Below are positions 17,267-24,733 of a DNA stretch of 64,000 nucleotides, one piece after another (the first letter of the stretch is position 1; each line of letters opens with the position of its first letter). The DNA is from WLMZ01 sp038227995 (GTDB lineage Bacteria; Actinomycetota; Acidimicrobiia; Acidimicrobiales; Ilumatobacteraceae), in contig JBBRPP010000012.1 in the NCBI GenBank assembly GCA_038227995.1, forward strand, positions 1-64,000. The letters run 5' to 3'. Position numbers and translations under genes: made by a program. The notes under the pieces were generated by a model. The model worked only from the letters and a program-made list of their open reading frames with translations, had not been told where the DNA came from and did not search any database.

Positions 17267-18022
17267 TCAGGAGTCGGCCACGACATCGGCGGCCGGGGCG
17301 GCTACCGCTGGTTCTGTAGTGATCGTGCTCTCGGCGGGCGTGCTGTCCGCAGGAGTGGTGTCGTCGGGAGTGCTGGGTTCGGGTGCCGTGTGCTCAGCGG
17401 CTGCCAATGGGCTGGACTCGTCGATGGCGTCCGTTGATCCGTCACCGTCGGCATCGTGAGTCTTTGCCTCGCCGCTCGTCCGCTCCTTCTTGACCGGCGC
17501 TCGCTTCTCCGGGGCCAACACCATGGTCATGTTGCGGCCTTCGAGTCGGGCTTGGGTCTCGACCTTGCCGAGTCCGTCGACCTGGGCGATGACGGAATCG
17601 AGCAAACGTGAGCCGAGTTCCGGGTGGGCCATCTCGCGGCCTCGGAACTGCAGCGTCACCTTGACCTTGTGACCCTCGGAGAGGAACTCCTGCATGTGCC
17701 GGACTTTGGTGTCGAGGTCACCCTTGCCGATCTTCGGACGCAACTTCACTTCCTTGATCGACACATGGATGGTCTTCTTCCGAGACTCCTTGGCCTTCTG
17801 CGACTCTTCGTAACGGAACTTGCCGTAGTCCATGATCCGGCAAACGGGTGGGTTCGCCAACGGTGCGACTTCGACGAGGTCGAGATCGAGTTGGCGGGCC
17901 ATCGAGAGAGCTTCCGGCAAGGTCTTGATTCCGACCTGACTGCCATCGGCTCCGATAAGGCGTACCTCACGCGCACGAATGCGCTCGTTGTACCTGGGCT
18001 CGTTCTGCTGCGGCGTTGCTAT
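17267..18022 (-). CDS. infC: Translation initiation factor IF-3, apparent AUA start
   Basis: IF-3 binds the 30S subunit and checks start-codon pairing. Conserved sequence begins with PRYNERIRAREVRLIGADGSQVG, and no ATG, GTG or TTG lies in frame upstream of it before the stop codon at 18028-18026. The only good initiator is ATA at 18022-18020, which has AGGAG nine bases upstream. E. coli infC likewise uses a non-canonical AUU for autoregulation. The 251-residue product carries both IF-3 domains (to about residue 175) and then an unusual acidic, Thr/Pro/Ala/Ser-rich tail of roughly 75 residues that looks disordered. Confidence 0.93.
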   Translation of the reverse strand: MATPQQNEPRYNERIRAREVRLIGADGSQVGIKTLPEALSMARQLDLDLVEVAPLANPPVCRIMDYGKFRYEESQKAKESRKKTIHVSIKEVKLRPKIGKGDLDTKVRHMQEFLSEGHKVKVTLQFRGREMAHPELGSRLLDSVIAQVDGLGKVETQARLEGRNMTMVLAPEKRAPVKKERTSGEAKTHDADGDGSTDAIDESSPLAAAEHTAPEPSTPDDTTPADSTPAESTITTEPAVAAPAADVVADS

Positions 18023-18065
18023 GGCTGATCACTCCTGTGCAATGGGCTGTTCTCCCTGTTGTGGT

Positions 18066-18082
18066 CGTCGTGTCACACGACG
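18066..18082. repeat. 17-bp palindrome upstream of infC
   Basis: CGTCGTGTCACACGACG has perfect 8-bp arms around a single central base. It lies 44 bp before the infC start, within the region shared with the divergent DUF1844 gene, so it could be an operator or, less likely with such a small loop, an RNA hairpin in the infC leader. No regulator could be linked to it. Confidence 0.6.
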
Positions 18083-18261
18083 CAAAGCCACAGGTACGAA
18101 CGGCCACACCCTCGCACGGGAGCAGATGATTCGGTGCCGATGACCCGGACGCACGTTCGTCGCCGAGCGAAGTCGCTCGACGAACTGTGGTGGCCGGGTG
18201 GGGGATGTCGCACGGAGTGCACCCCACTTTGCCTCAGTTGTCGGGCGGTAGGCTAGCGCAC

Positions 18262-18576
18262 GTGGAAGAAGAAACCTCGAACACGCAGGTCGATGATGCC
18301 CTCGAGGCAATGGAAACGGTCAAGCGCCAACTCGCCGAGGTACCGGCCGAAGTGGTTGTGGCCAACCATGTGATGGGCCTGTACGAACTTGCTGCGATTC
18401 ATCTCAGCGCGTCTCCGCCCGATCTCGTTCAGGCCGCCCTGGCCATCGACGCCGTCGCGTGCCTGGTGGAGGGCCTCGACGAACGGCTCGGACCGGATTC
18501 ACAGACGCTGCGCGAGGCGTTGTTCAACATTCGTGCCGCCTTCGTCCAGATCAAGCAGATGACGTCGGCCGGCTGA
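18262..18576 (+). CDS. DUF1844 family protein
   Basis: A 104-residue, mostly helical protein with the DUF1844 pattern (NHVMGLYELAAIHLS, then LAIDAVACLVEGLDERLG and LREALFNIRAAFVQIKQ). The family is found divergent from infC in many actinobacteria; function is unknown. The GTG at 18262 was chosen because TAGGCT ends 7 nt upstream and nothing like a Shine-Dalgarno site is present, indicating a leaderless mRNA, and because conservation begins soon after. It overlaps the convergent alkyltransferase-like gene by 26 bp. Confidence 0.8.
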   Translation: MEEETSNTQVDDALEAMETVKRQLAEVPAEVVVANHVMGLYELAAIHLSASPPDLVQAALAIDAVACLVEGLDERLGPDSQTLREALFNIRAAFVQIKQMTSAG

Positions 18577-18904
18577 ACCGGCCGTAGCGCGCCGAGCGCA
18601 CCCGGCCGTCGGCACACCGCACGCCCTCACCCTTCAACAGCTGTACCTGCTCACGCTCATGACCGGGCACGAGGCGTCCTGATGCGTTGACCACACGCCA
18701 CCAGGGCAGGTCGTCATCGACGAGCGCGAGCAGTCGCCCCACGAGCCGCGACAGCTTCGGAAATCCTGCGTCCTCGGCAATGTCTCCGTACGTGACGACT
18801 TCGCCCTCGCGCAGCGAACGGATGACCGACAGGATGCGAGCGTCGCGGTCGTCGCGCGCCGCTTCCTTGCTCGCCAGGTCACGGGGAGTGGGCTGCGCCG
18901 GCAC
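18551..18904 (-). CDS. Alkyltransferase-like (ATL) protein, MGMT family without the acceptor cysteine
   Basis: A 117-residue single MGMT C-terminal domain (RILSVIRSLREGEVVTYGDIA, then GRLLALV). At the place where O6-alkylguanine transferases have PCHRV with the acceptor cysteine, this protein reads PWWRVV, so it cannot accept alkyl groups. ATL proteins of this kind bind O6-alkylguanine and flag it for nucleotide-excision repair. GTG start at 18904; the N-terminal 15 residues may be shorter. It follows the cold-shock-like gene by 9 bp and probably shares its transcript. Confidence 0.88.
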   Translation of the reverse strand: MPAQPTPRDLASKEAARDDRDARILSVIRSLREGEVVTYGDIAEDAGFPKLSRLVGRLLALVDDDLPWWRVVNASGRLVPGHEREQVQLLKGEGVRCADGRVRSARYGRFSRPTSSA

Positions 18905-18913
18905 GCAAGCCGC

Positions 18914-19138
18914 TCAGACGGGGCGGATGTCGGCCGCCTCGCGCCGGCCGAGCTTCAAGAGAGGCAGGAACGACACGGCCGCGCCGGTTGCGATGTTGCG
19001 TGTTCCGTCAGCGATGGACACGCAGTGGAACGGGAACACGGCAGGTGCGTCGTCGAGTGTGATCTCGCCGAGCCCCTTCGGTTCATCGAAGTTGGTGACC
19101 ACACCGGTCAGTCGTTCGGAATTCGGGTCCTGGGCCAT
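18914..19138 (-). CDS. Small cold-shock-domain-like protein with altered RNA-binding motifs
   Basis: A 74-residue protein whose strand pattern matches a cold-shock domain: GVVTNFDEPKGLGEI for the usual GxVKWFNxxKGFGFI, FPFHCVSI for FVHFSxI, and GAAVSF for the final strand. The aromatic residues of RNP1 and RNP2 that stack on nucleic acid are mostly replaced (F to L and E; VHF to PFH). It may be a divergent nucleic-acid binder or a protein-interaction variant. Its ATG overlaps the hisG stop by one base. Confidence 0.75.
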   Translation of the reverse strand: MAQDPNSERLTGVVTNFDEPKGLGEITLDDAPAVFPFHCVSIADGTRNIATGAAVSFLPLLKLGRREAADIRPV

Positions 19139-20013
19139 CAGGCGATGATCTTCGAGATCGGCAGCTCGAGGATGCCGGTTGCGCCGGCGTCCTTCAGCGC
19201 TGGGATCAACGTGTTGATCTGGTTCTTGTCCACGACCGACTCGATCGCGAACCCGCCGTCGTGGGCGAGCTCGCTGACAGTGGGAGTCTTCAGCGATGGC
19301 ACGAGCGCCACCACTCTGTCGAAGTTCTCTCGGGCAACGTTGAGTTTCACAAGCACCTTTCCACGCGCGTCGAGCGTGCCCATCAGGAGGGTCATCAGCT
19401 GGTCCATCGCATGGCGTTTGACGGGATCGTCATGGGCCGTCTTGTTGACGACCACTTCGGTGTAGCTGACGAGGATCGTATCGATGACGCGCAGCCCAGC
19501 GGCGCGAAGTGCACGACCTGTCTCGGTGATGTCGACGATGCAGTCCGCGATGTCGGGGATCTTGGCCTCACTCGCGCCGTACGACAGGCGAATGTCGGCG
19601 GCGATCCGATGATCGGCAAAGTACCGGCGGGTCAGCTCCGGGTATTCGGTGCTCACGCGGACGCCCTGGGGAAGATCGGCGACCGACTGCACCGGAGAGT
19701 CACCGGCAACGGCGACGACGACCTGGATCGGTAGCGATGTCGCCTTCGAGTACTTCAGCTCGCCGAGGCTGACGACATCACTGGCGGTCTCCTCGACCCA
19801 GTCCCGACCGGTGATGCCGAAATCGAACAAACCCTCGGCGACATAGGTCGGGATCTCTTGCGGGCGCAAGATCCGGACCTCACTGATCCGAGGGTCGTCG
19901 ATCGTCGCCTTGTAGTCCACCGACGAATTGCGTCGGACCGGGAGATCAGCGGCCTCGAACAGTTCGAGCGTCGCCTTCTCCAGAGATCCCTTGGGAAGCA
20001 CGAGGCGGAGCAC
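19138..20013 (-). CDS. hisG: ATP phosphoribosyltransferase, long (HisG-L) form
   Basis: First, histidine-inhibited step of histidine synthesis, joining ATP and PRPP. The 291-residue product starts LRLVLPKGSLEKATLELF, has the EYPELTRRYF and DCIVDITETGRAL (PRPP loop) blocks, and retains the C-terminal regulatory ACT-like domain (VKLNV..., ending in LPISKII), so no separate HisZ is needed. GTG start at 20013; TATCCT ends 7 nt upstream, pointing to a leaderless mRNA. The hisE gene that usually accompanies hisG in actinobacteria is not adjacent. Confidence 0.95.
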   Translation of the reverse strand: MLRLVLPKGSLEKATLELFEAADLPVRRNSSVDYKATIDDPRISEVRILRPQEIPTYVAEGLFDFGITGRDWVEETASDVVSLGELKYSKATSLPIQVVVAVAGDSPVQSVADLPQGVRVSTEYPELTRRYFADHRIAADIRLSYGASEAKIPDIADCIVDITETGRALRAAGLRVIDTILVSYTEVVVNKTAHDDPVKRHAMDQLMTLLMGTLDARGKVLVKLNVARENFDRVVALVPSLKTPTVSELAHDGGFAIESVVDKNQINTLIPALKDAGATGILELPISKIIA

Positions 20014-20068
20014 GCTGGTCAGGATAGGCGCGGCCGTCTCCCGATCCCCGGGTCGATTTGGCGAACGG

Positions 20069-20944
20069 TCAGTCCAGCGCGAATGCTTCGGGCGCAGCAC
20101 CTTTGACACTGGTGCGAAACATCTCTCGCCGCGCGCCCGCGTAGTCGTTGATCGCAAAGTGTTGCGTGCAGCGGTTGTCCCAGATGGCCAACATGTTCGG
20201 CCGCCAGCGGATGCGGCACGTGAAGTTCTCGTTGACGCTGTGGCGAAACAGCCGAGCGAGGAACGGCGCGGCGTCTTCGTTGCTCCAGCCCTCGATGCCG
20301 ATGGTGTACACGGGATTCGCGTACAGGGCGGCGCGGCCGGTGTCCGGGTGGCGGATCACGAGCGGATGGATCTGGGTCGCGTGTGCACTGGCATCTGGTT
20401 CGATCGCCATCGATGACTTGCCCTGCACGGCTTCGAGGTAGCCGCCCGTTCCGTAGGCGATCCCAGCGCTGTGCACACCCCGAAGAGCGAGCAACTGCTC
20501 GCGCAGGTCCGCTGCGAGCGTCTCGTAGGCGAGGTATTGATTGGCCCAGATCGTGTCGCCACCGAACGATGGCACCTCGTGGGCGTGCAGCACGGTGAAC
20601 GACGGGGTTTCGGCCAGATACGAGAGATCCGTGTGCCACGCGTTCGCGAAGTTCAACTCGTCGTGCGGTTCCTTGATCACGCGAATGACATACGGCCGGC
20701 CGTCGACGGCCTTCACATACGGCGTGATGTCGCGACCTCCGATCTCATCGGTGAATCGTTCGAGCTGATCGAGATCGACGGCCTGGTCGGGCAGGAAAAC
20801 GACGAGGTGGTCGACCACAGCCTGACGCAGGAACGCTGCGTCGTCTGCGCCAAGTGGCCGGCTCACGTCGATGCCGTCGACCACCGCACCCAACGAACCC
20901 GCGACTCGTTCGACGGTGCGGCTCGACGAGGTGCTGTCGTTCAT
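20069..20944 (-). CDS. TauD/TfdA-family Fe(II)/2-oxoglutarate dioxygenase (first copy)
   Basis: A 291-residue non-haem iron dioxygenase. The metal triad is visible as His104 and Asp106 (HTDLSY) and His262 (WDNRCTQHFAINDY), with arginines at 272-277 available for 2-oxoglutarate. Closest in layout to taurine or alkylsulfonate/2,4-D dioxygenases; substrate unknown. The ATG at 20944 was chosen because earlier in-frame starts run into mogA. It follows mogA by 31 bp on the same strand and differs clearly from the second copy at 55.8 kb. Confidence 0.87.
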   Translation of the reverse strand: MNDSTSSSRTVERVAGSLGAVVDGIDVSRPLGADDAAFLRQAVVDHLVVFLPDQAVDLDQLERFTDEIGGRDITPYVKAVDGRPYVIRVIKEPHDELNFANAWHTDLSYLAETPSFTVLHAHEVPSFGGDTIWANQYLAYETLAADLREQLLALRGVHSAGIAYGTGGYLEAVQGKSSMAIEPDASAHATQIHPLVIRHPDTGRAALYANPVYTIGIEGWSNEDAAPFLARLFRHSVNENFTCRIRWRPNMLAIWDNRCTQHFAINDYAGARREMFRTSVKGAAPEAFALD

Positions 20945-20975
20945 CGCGACAGTCTGCTTCGCCACCGCCGCGGGA

Positions 20976-21461
20976 TCAATGCTGGGTGGGTGCGTCGGCC
21001 AGGAGACGGACGGCATGTGGAACGATGTCGAGGATCGCCGCGAGCTGTTCGACGCATCCCTTCGGCGAACCCGGCGTGTTGCAGACGACGACTTGGCCGC
21101 GAATTCCGGCGATGCCCCGGCTCAAGCGACCCAGCGGGTTGACGAGCCGCATCGCCTCCGCCAGGCCCGGTGCTTCGCGATCCACGACGGCGCGGGTTCC
21201 TTCTGGCGTCTGGTCGCGCGGGGCGAAACCCGTCCCACCCGTGGACACCAGCAGACCGGCGAACGATTCGCACATCTCGCGCAACGCGGCGGCGACGTTG
21301 TCGGCACCATCCGCCGTGACGCGGTGCTCGACGACATCAAAGCCAGCCTGGACCAGTTGGGCGACGAGTGCTCGCCCACTGGCGTCATCCCGTGTCCCGT
21401 TCATGACGCCGTCACTGACGGTCAACACCTTGGCGAGAAGGGCAGCGGGCTGATCGCTCAT
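20976..21461 (-). CDS. Molybdopterin adenylyltransferase-like protein (MogA/MoaB family)
   Basis: A 161-residue MoCF-biosynthesis domain: KVLTVSDG near the N terminus, LLVSTGGTGFAPRDQTPEGT with the GGTG and D-x-TPE motifs that bind molybdopterin, and a C-terminal VCNTPGSPKGCVEQL. Such proteins adenylylate molybdopterin or support tungsten/molybdenum cofactor insertion. No other cofactor gene is nearby, so its operon position (ATG overlapping the rsmB stop by 4 bp) is probably historical. Confidence 0.88.
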   Translation of the reverse strand: MSDQPAALLAKVLTVSDGVMNGTRDDASGRALVAQLVQAGFDVVEHRVTADGADNVAAALREMCESFAGLLVSTGGTGFAPRDQTPEGTRAVVDREAPGLAEAMRLVNPLGRLSRGIAGIRGQVVVCNTPGSPKGCVEQLAAILDIVPHAVRLLADAPTQH

Positions 21462-22636
21462 ACCGTTGAACGGTAGCGAATGACCACCATGCCGTCGGTG
21501 TCCGCGTTCTGGGGCAGCAAACGGAACCCGGTGCCGAACGGTTCCCACGGATCATCCGGTGGTGTCGAATCGATGACACATCCGGCAGGGGCTCGGTGGT
21601 CGATCGACTCGGCGGCGGTGATGGTGCACACGCTGTAGACGATGCTCCCGCCGGGTTTCACGAGCGGCGCTGCTGCGTCGATGAGGCGTTGTTGGAGGAC
21701 GGCGAGCTCGTCGATGTCGGACGATTGGATCCGCCACCGCGCATCGGGTCGACGCCGAAGCGAACCGAGGCCACTGCACGGCGCATCGATCAGGATTCGA
21801 TCGAACGAATGCGGCGCGAAGGGCGGCGCCGTTCCGTCGGCCACCACGACCGGGACCCTGTAGCGGAGTCGGTGGGCGTTGTCCGCGACCAAGCCGGCCC
21901 GGTGCGGCTGTAGATCAGCGGCGATCACGAGTGCTCCGGACGATGCCATCTCGGTCGCCTTGCCACCCGGAGCCGAACAGACATCGAGCACAACCTCGCC
22001 GGGACGGGCCTCGACCAGCTGTGCGACCCACTGCGATGCGCGGTCCTGGATGTATCCGTCGTCACGTTCGTTCACCTGCGGCGGTTCGTTCATGCACTCG
22101 AGGGCGGCGAGACCTTCGAACTCGCCGAGTTCGGCGACGAAGCGTTCGACGATCCAGTCCGGATAGCTGAGGCGCGTCGCGTCATCGGGCCACACCATCG
22201 TCGACGTCGAATCGGCGACGCGTCGTAGCACAGCGTTCACGAAGCCACGGACCTTCGGGTGGGCGAGCTCGACCGTCTCGCCGACGGCTGCATGACGAGC
22301 GGTACCGGCGAACGCGAGTTGATAGGCGCCGAGGCGCAGCAACGTGCGCACCTCCGGGTCCGGCTCGGTCATCACGAACCGTTCGACGAGCGCTTCACAC
22401 GCTCGACGCATTCGTGTCGTGCCGTAGACGAGCTCCGTCACGAACCGGCGATCCTGAACGCTGAGGTTGCTTCGACCGAGCATCGTCGGCAGCAAGAGGT
22501 TCGCGTACGCGCCCTCGTGATCGATCCGCAACAGCGCGTCGTACGCCACCTGTCGGGCGGTCTGCTTCGGGCGTTGCGCTGGACGCGTCGAGGCCGCGTC
22601 TGGCCGGCCGCGTCGTTGATCGTCGCGCTGGTTCAC
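21458..22636 (-). CDS. rsmB: 16S rRNA (cytosine-C5)-methyltransferase RsmB
   Basis: Methylates C967 (E. coli numbering) of 16S rRNA. The 392-residue protein has an N-terminal NusB-like RNA-binding domain (30-140) and a SAM-binding core: DVCSAPGGK (218-226), DAPCSGLG with Cys287, and the nucleophile Cys337 in YSVCT. The stretch between these domains is unusually short: NEPPQVNERDDGYIQDRASQW replaces a segment some 45 residues longer in E. coli RsmB. GTG start overlaps the fmt stop (GTGA). Reads through cleanly, so the gap is not a frameshift. Confidence 0.92.
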   Translation of the reverse strand: MNQRDDQRRGRPDAASTRPAQRPKQTARQVAYDALLRIDHEGAYANLLLPTMLGRSNLSVQDRRFVTELVYGTTRMRRACEALVERFVMTEPDPEVRTLLRLGAYQLAFAGTARHAAVGETVELAHPKVRGFVNAVLRRVADSTSTMVWPDDATRLSYPDWIVERFVAELGEFEGLAALECMNEPPQVNERDDGYIQDRASQWVAQLVEARPGEVVLDVCSAPGGKATEMASSGALVIAADLQPHRAGLVADNAHRLRYRVPVVVADGTAPPFAPHSFDRILIDAPCSGLGSLRRRPDARWRIQSSDIDELAVLQQRLIDAAAPLVKPGGSIVYSVCTITAAESIDHRAPAGCVIDSTPPDDPWEPFGTGFRLLPQNADTDGMVVIRYRSTV

Positions 22637-23562
22637 GCGTGCGCCGGTTCGGCATTGTCGGCAGTGTCGGCACCGAATGCTTCGCCGAGTCGGGGCTGCG
22701 CGCCATTGGCCCACGCCCCGACATCCATCGCCGACTTGCCCTCGGGCTGGACGCGCTCGATCACGTACGTGCCGCTGCCGGCGGCGATCTCGAACGGCCT
22801 GAGGTACGTCCCGACCGGTCCGCTGCCGTCCGAAGGTCGCCCCACATTGACCTTCAGACGCTTCCCCCGAAACGTCGTCCACGCGACACCGAGGCGGACG
22901 ACTCGATCGATCTCGACGTTGCTGCGCGACCAGTCGATGCGGAACTCGGCGGGGTCGAGCTTGTGTGCATACGTCGGCTCGCCGACCTGCGGTCGGGCCG
23001 GACCGAGGCCTGCCGACAAGCACGCGACGAGCCGTTCGCAGCCAACGGAAACGAGTGACCGGCGGAGTTCGTCGGCAGTTTCACGTGGGCCGATCGGAAC
23101 CTCCGTGACGTCGAGCAGTGGTCCGGTGTCGAGACCTTCTTCCAATCGCATCAGGCACACACCGGTGGTCGTGTCACCGGCGAGCAGCGCCCGCTCGACG
23201 GGAGCAGCGCCCCGCCACCGTGGCAGCAGCGAGAAGTGCAGGTTCACCAACGGCGCCGCCGTCAGCACGGGTGCTTTGATCAACTGGCCGAACGCGACGA
23301 CGACCCCAAGATCGGTGCCCGCGTCGATCACGTCATCGACGCGATGGCTGACTGCAATTCCGAGGCGCTGTGCCGCGACCTTGACCGGGCTCGGAGCGGT
23401 GTCGCTCCCCCGCCCGCGCCGCTTGTCGATGCGCGTCACGACCAGGGTCACCTCGAAGCCGGCATCGACCAACGCGTCCAGCGGTGGTACGGCCATCGCC
23501 GGCGTACCGAGGTAGACCAATCGCCGCGGCCGCCCCTGCGGCAAGGGGGCGAGATCGATCAC
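22633..23562 (-). CDS. fmt: Methionyl-tRNA formyltransferase
   Basis: Formylates initiator Met-tRNA using 10-formyl-tetrahydrofolate. The 309-residue product has LVYLGTPAMAVPPLDAL, the catalytic NLHFSLLPRWRGAAPVERALL block and a C-terminal OB-like domain. The N terminus carries about ten extra residues before the usual start of the fold. The GTG overlaps the def stop by 4 bp, coupling synthesis of the formylase and deformylase. Confidence 0.95.
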   Translation of the reverse strand: MIDLAPLPQGRPRRLVYLGTPAMAVPPLDALVDAGFEVTLVVTRIDKRRGRGSDTAPSPVKVAAQRLGIAVSHRVDDVIDAGTDLGVVVAFGQLIKAPVLTAAPLVNLHFSLLPRWRGAAPVERALLAGDTTTGVCLMRLEEGLDTGPLLDVTEVPIGPRETADELRRSLVSVGCERLVACLSAGLGPARPQVGEPTYAHKLDPAEFRIDWSRSNVEIDRVVRLGVAWTTFRGKRLKVNVGRPSDGSGPVGTYLRPFEIAAGSGTYVIERVQPEGKSAMDVGAWANGAQPRLGEAFGADTADNAEPAHA

Positions 23563-24083
23563 TTGAGACGCAAACGGCGCGGCTTCGCCTTGGTCTGCTC
23601 GTCGAGGATCTTGCGGTACTCGGCCAGGGCCGCCTTGCGCTGATCGGATTCCATCCGGTCGAACATGAGTACACCGTGGAGGTGATCGAGTTCATGCTGG
23701 AACAGCCGGCCCATCAACTCGTTGGCCTCGATCTCGATCTCGTTGCCGTCGAGCGTGCGACCACGCATCAAGACTTCATTCGGACGCATCATCTCGACGT
23801 ACAGACCGGGAATGCTGAGGCATCCCTCGTCGTACAACCACTCGCCGCTGCTCTCGACGATCTCGGGGTTGATGATGACCATCGGTTCTTCGTCGATCTC
23901 CCACACGAAGATCTGCTTCTGCACACCGATTTGCGGTGCGGCGAGACCGATGCCGCTGTCGCTCGTGTAGAGCGTGTCGAACATGTCATCGACCAGTCGA
24001 GCGATCTTGCCGTCGATATCCGTCACCGCTGCGGCCGGGGTTTTCAGGACAGGATCGCCGTAGGTTCGGATCTCGTACGCCAC
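23559..24083 (-). CDS. def: Peptide deformylase
   Basis: Removes the N-formyl group from new proteins. In the 174-residue product the three motifs are intact: GIGLAAPQ (44-51), EGCLS (86-90, with the metal-binding cysteine) and QHELDH (129-134, two metal histidines and catalytic Glu). GTG start; TAGCCT ends 6 nt upstream with no Shine-Dalgarno site, so the def-fmt-rsmB-mogA transcript is probably leaderless. Divergent from the RsmC-like gene. Confidence 0.97.
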   Translation of the reverse strand: MAYEIRTYGDPVLKTPAAAVTDIDGKIARLVDDMFDTLYTSDSGIGLAAPQIGVQKQIFVWEIDEEPMVIINPEIVESSGEWLYDEGCLSIPGLYVEMMRPNEVLMRGRTLDGNEIEIEANELMGRLFQHELDHLHGVLMFDRMESDQRKAALAEYRKILDEQTKAKPRRLRLK

Positions 24084-24120
24084 ACTGCAAGGCTACCGAG
24101 TCGCCGGAGCAAGATCGCCA

Positions 24121-24720
24121 ATGTCCAACGAGCAGTACTTCACCCAGAAGCCATCGACGCCGAGTCAGCCGCAGACCATCGAGGTCGCCCTTCCTGACGG
24201 ACGGATGAAACTGATCACGGACCGCGGTGTCTTCAGCTACGGCGCGCTCGATCTCGGCACGCGGATGTTGTTGCTGAAAGCCCCCGCTCCGCCGACGGCA
24301 GGAAACCTGCTCGACCTCGGCTGTGGGGTGGGCCCGATTGCGATCACGCTCGCCAAGCGATCACCGGATGCGACCGTCTGGGGGATCGACGTGAACGACC
24401 GGGCGATCACGTTGGCCCGCCAGAACGCCCGCGTCAACGGCACACCAGACGTCCGATTCTGCCGGCCGGAGGAAGTCGATGCCGACGTTCGCTTCGACTC
24501 GATCTGGAGCAATCCGCCGATACACATCGGCAAGCCGGCGATGCACGAATTGCTGTTGCACTGGTTCGCCCGGCTCACGCCGACCGGCCATGCACTGCTC
24601 GTCGTCCAGAAACACCTCGGGTCCGACTCGTTGCAGACTTGGCTCACCGAGCGCGGCTACGCCACCGAGCGAATCGGGTCGGCCAAGGGTTACCGACTGC
24701 TGCGCAGCGTCGTCAGCTGA
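24121..24720 (+). CDS. RsmC-like class I SAM methyltransferase
   Basis: A 199-residue methyltransferase-small domain with motif I LLDLGCGVGPIAI, an acidic motif II (GIDVN) and the SNPPIH catalytic motif typical of guanine-N2 or glutamine methyltransferases. It corresponds to the C-terminal half of E. coli RsmC (16S G1207), and single-domain versions of this kind are common in actinobacteria. The rRNA target is inferred from family only. Flanked by def (divergent) and priA (convergent). Confidence 0.85.
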   Translation: MSNEQYFTQKPSTPSQPQTIEVALPDGRMKLITDRGVFSYGALDLGTRMLLLKAPAPPTAGNLLDLGCGVGPIAITLAKRSPDATVWGIDVNDRAITLARQNARVNGTPDVRFCRPEEVDADVRFDSIWSNPPIHIGKPAMHELLLHWFARLTPTGHALLVVQKHLGSDSLQTWLTERGYATERIGSAKGYRLLRSVVS

Positions 24721-24733
24721 ACGGACGCGTTGG

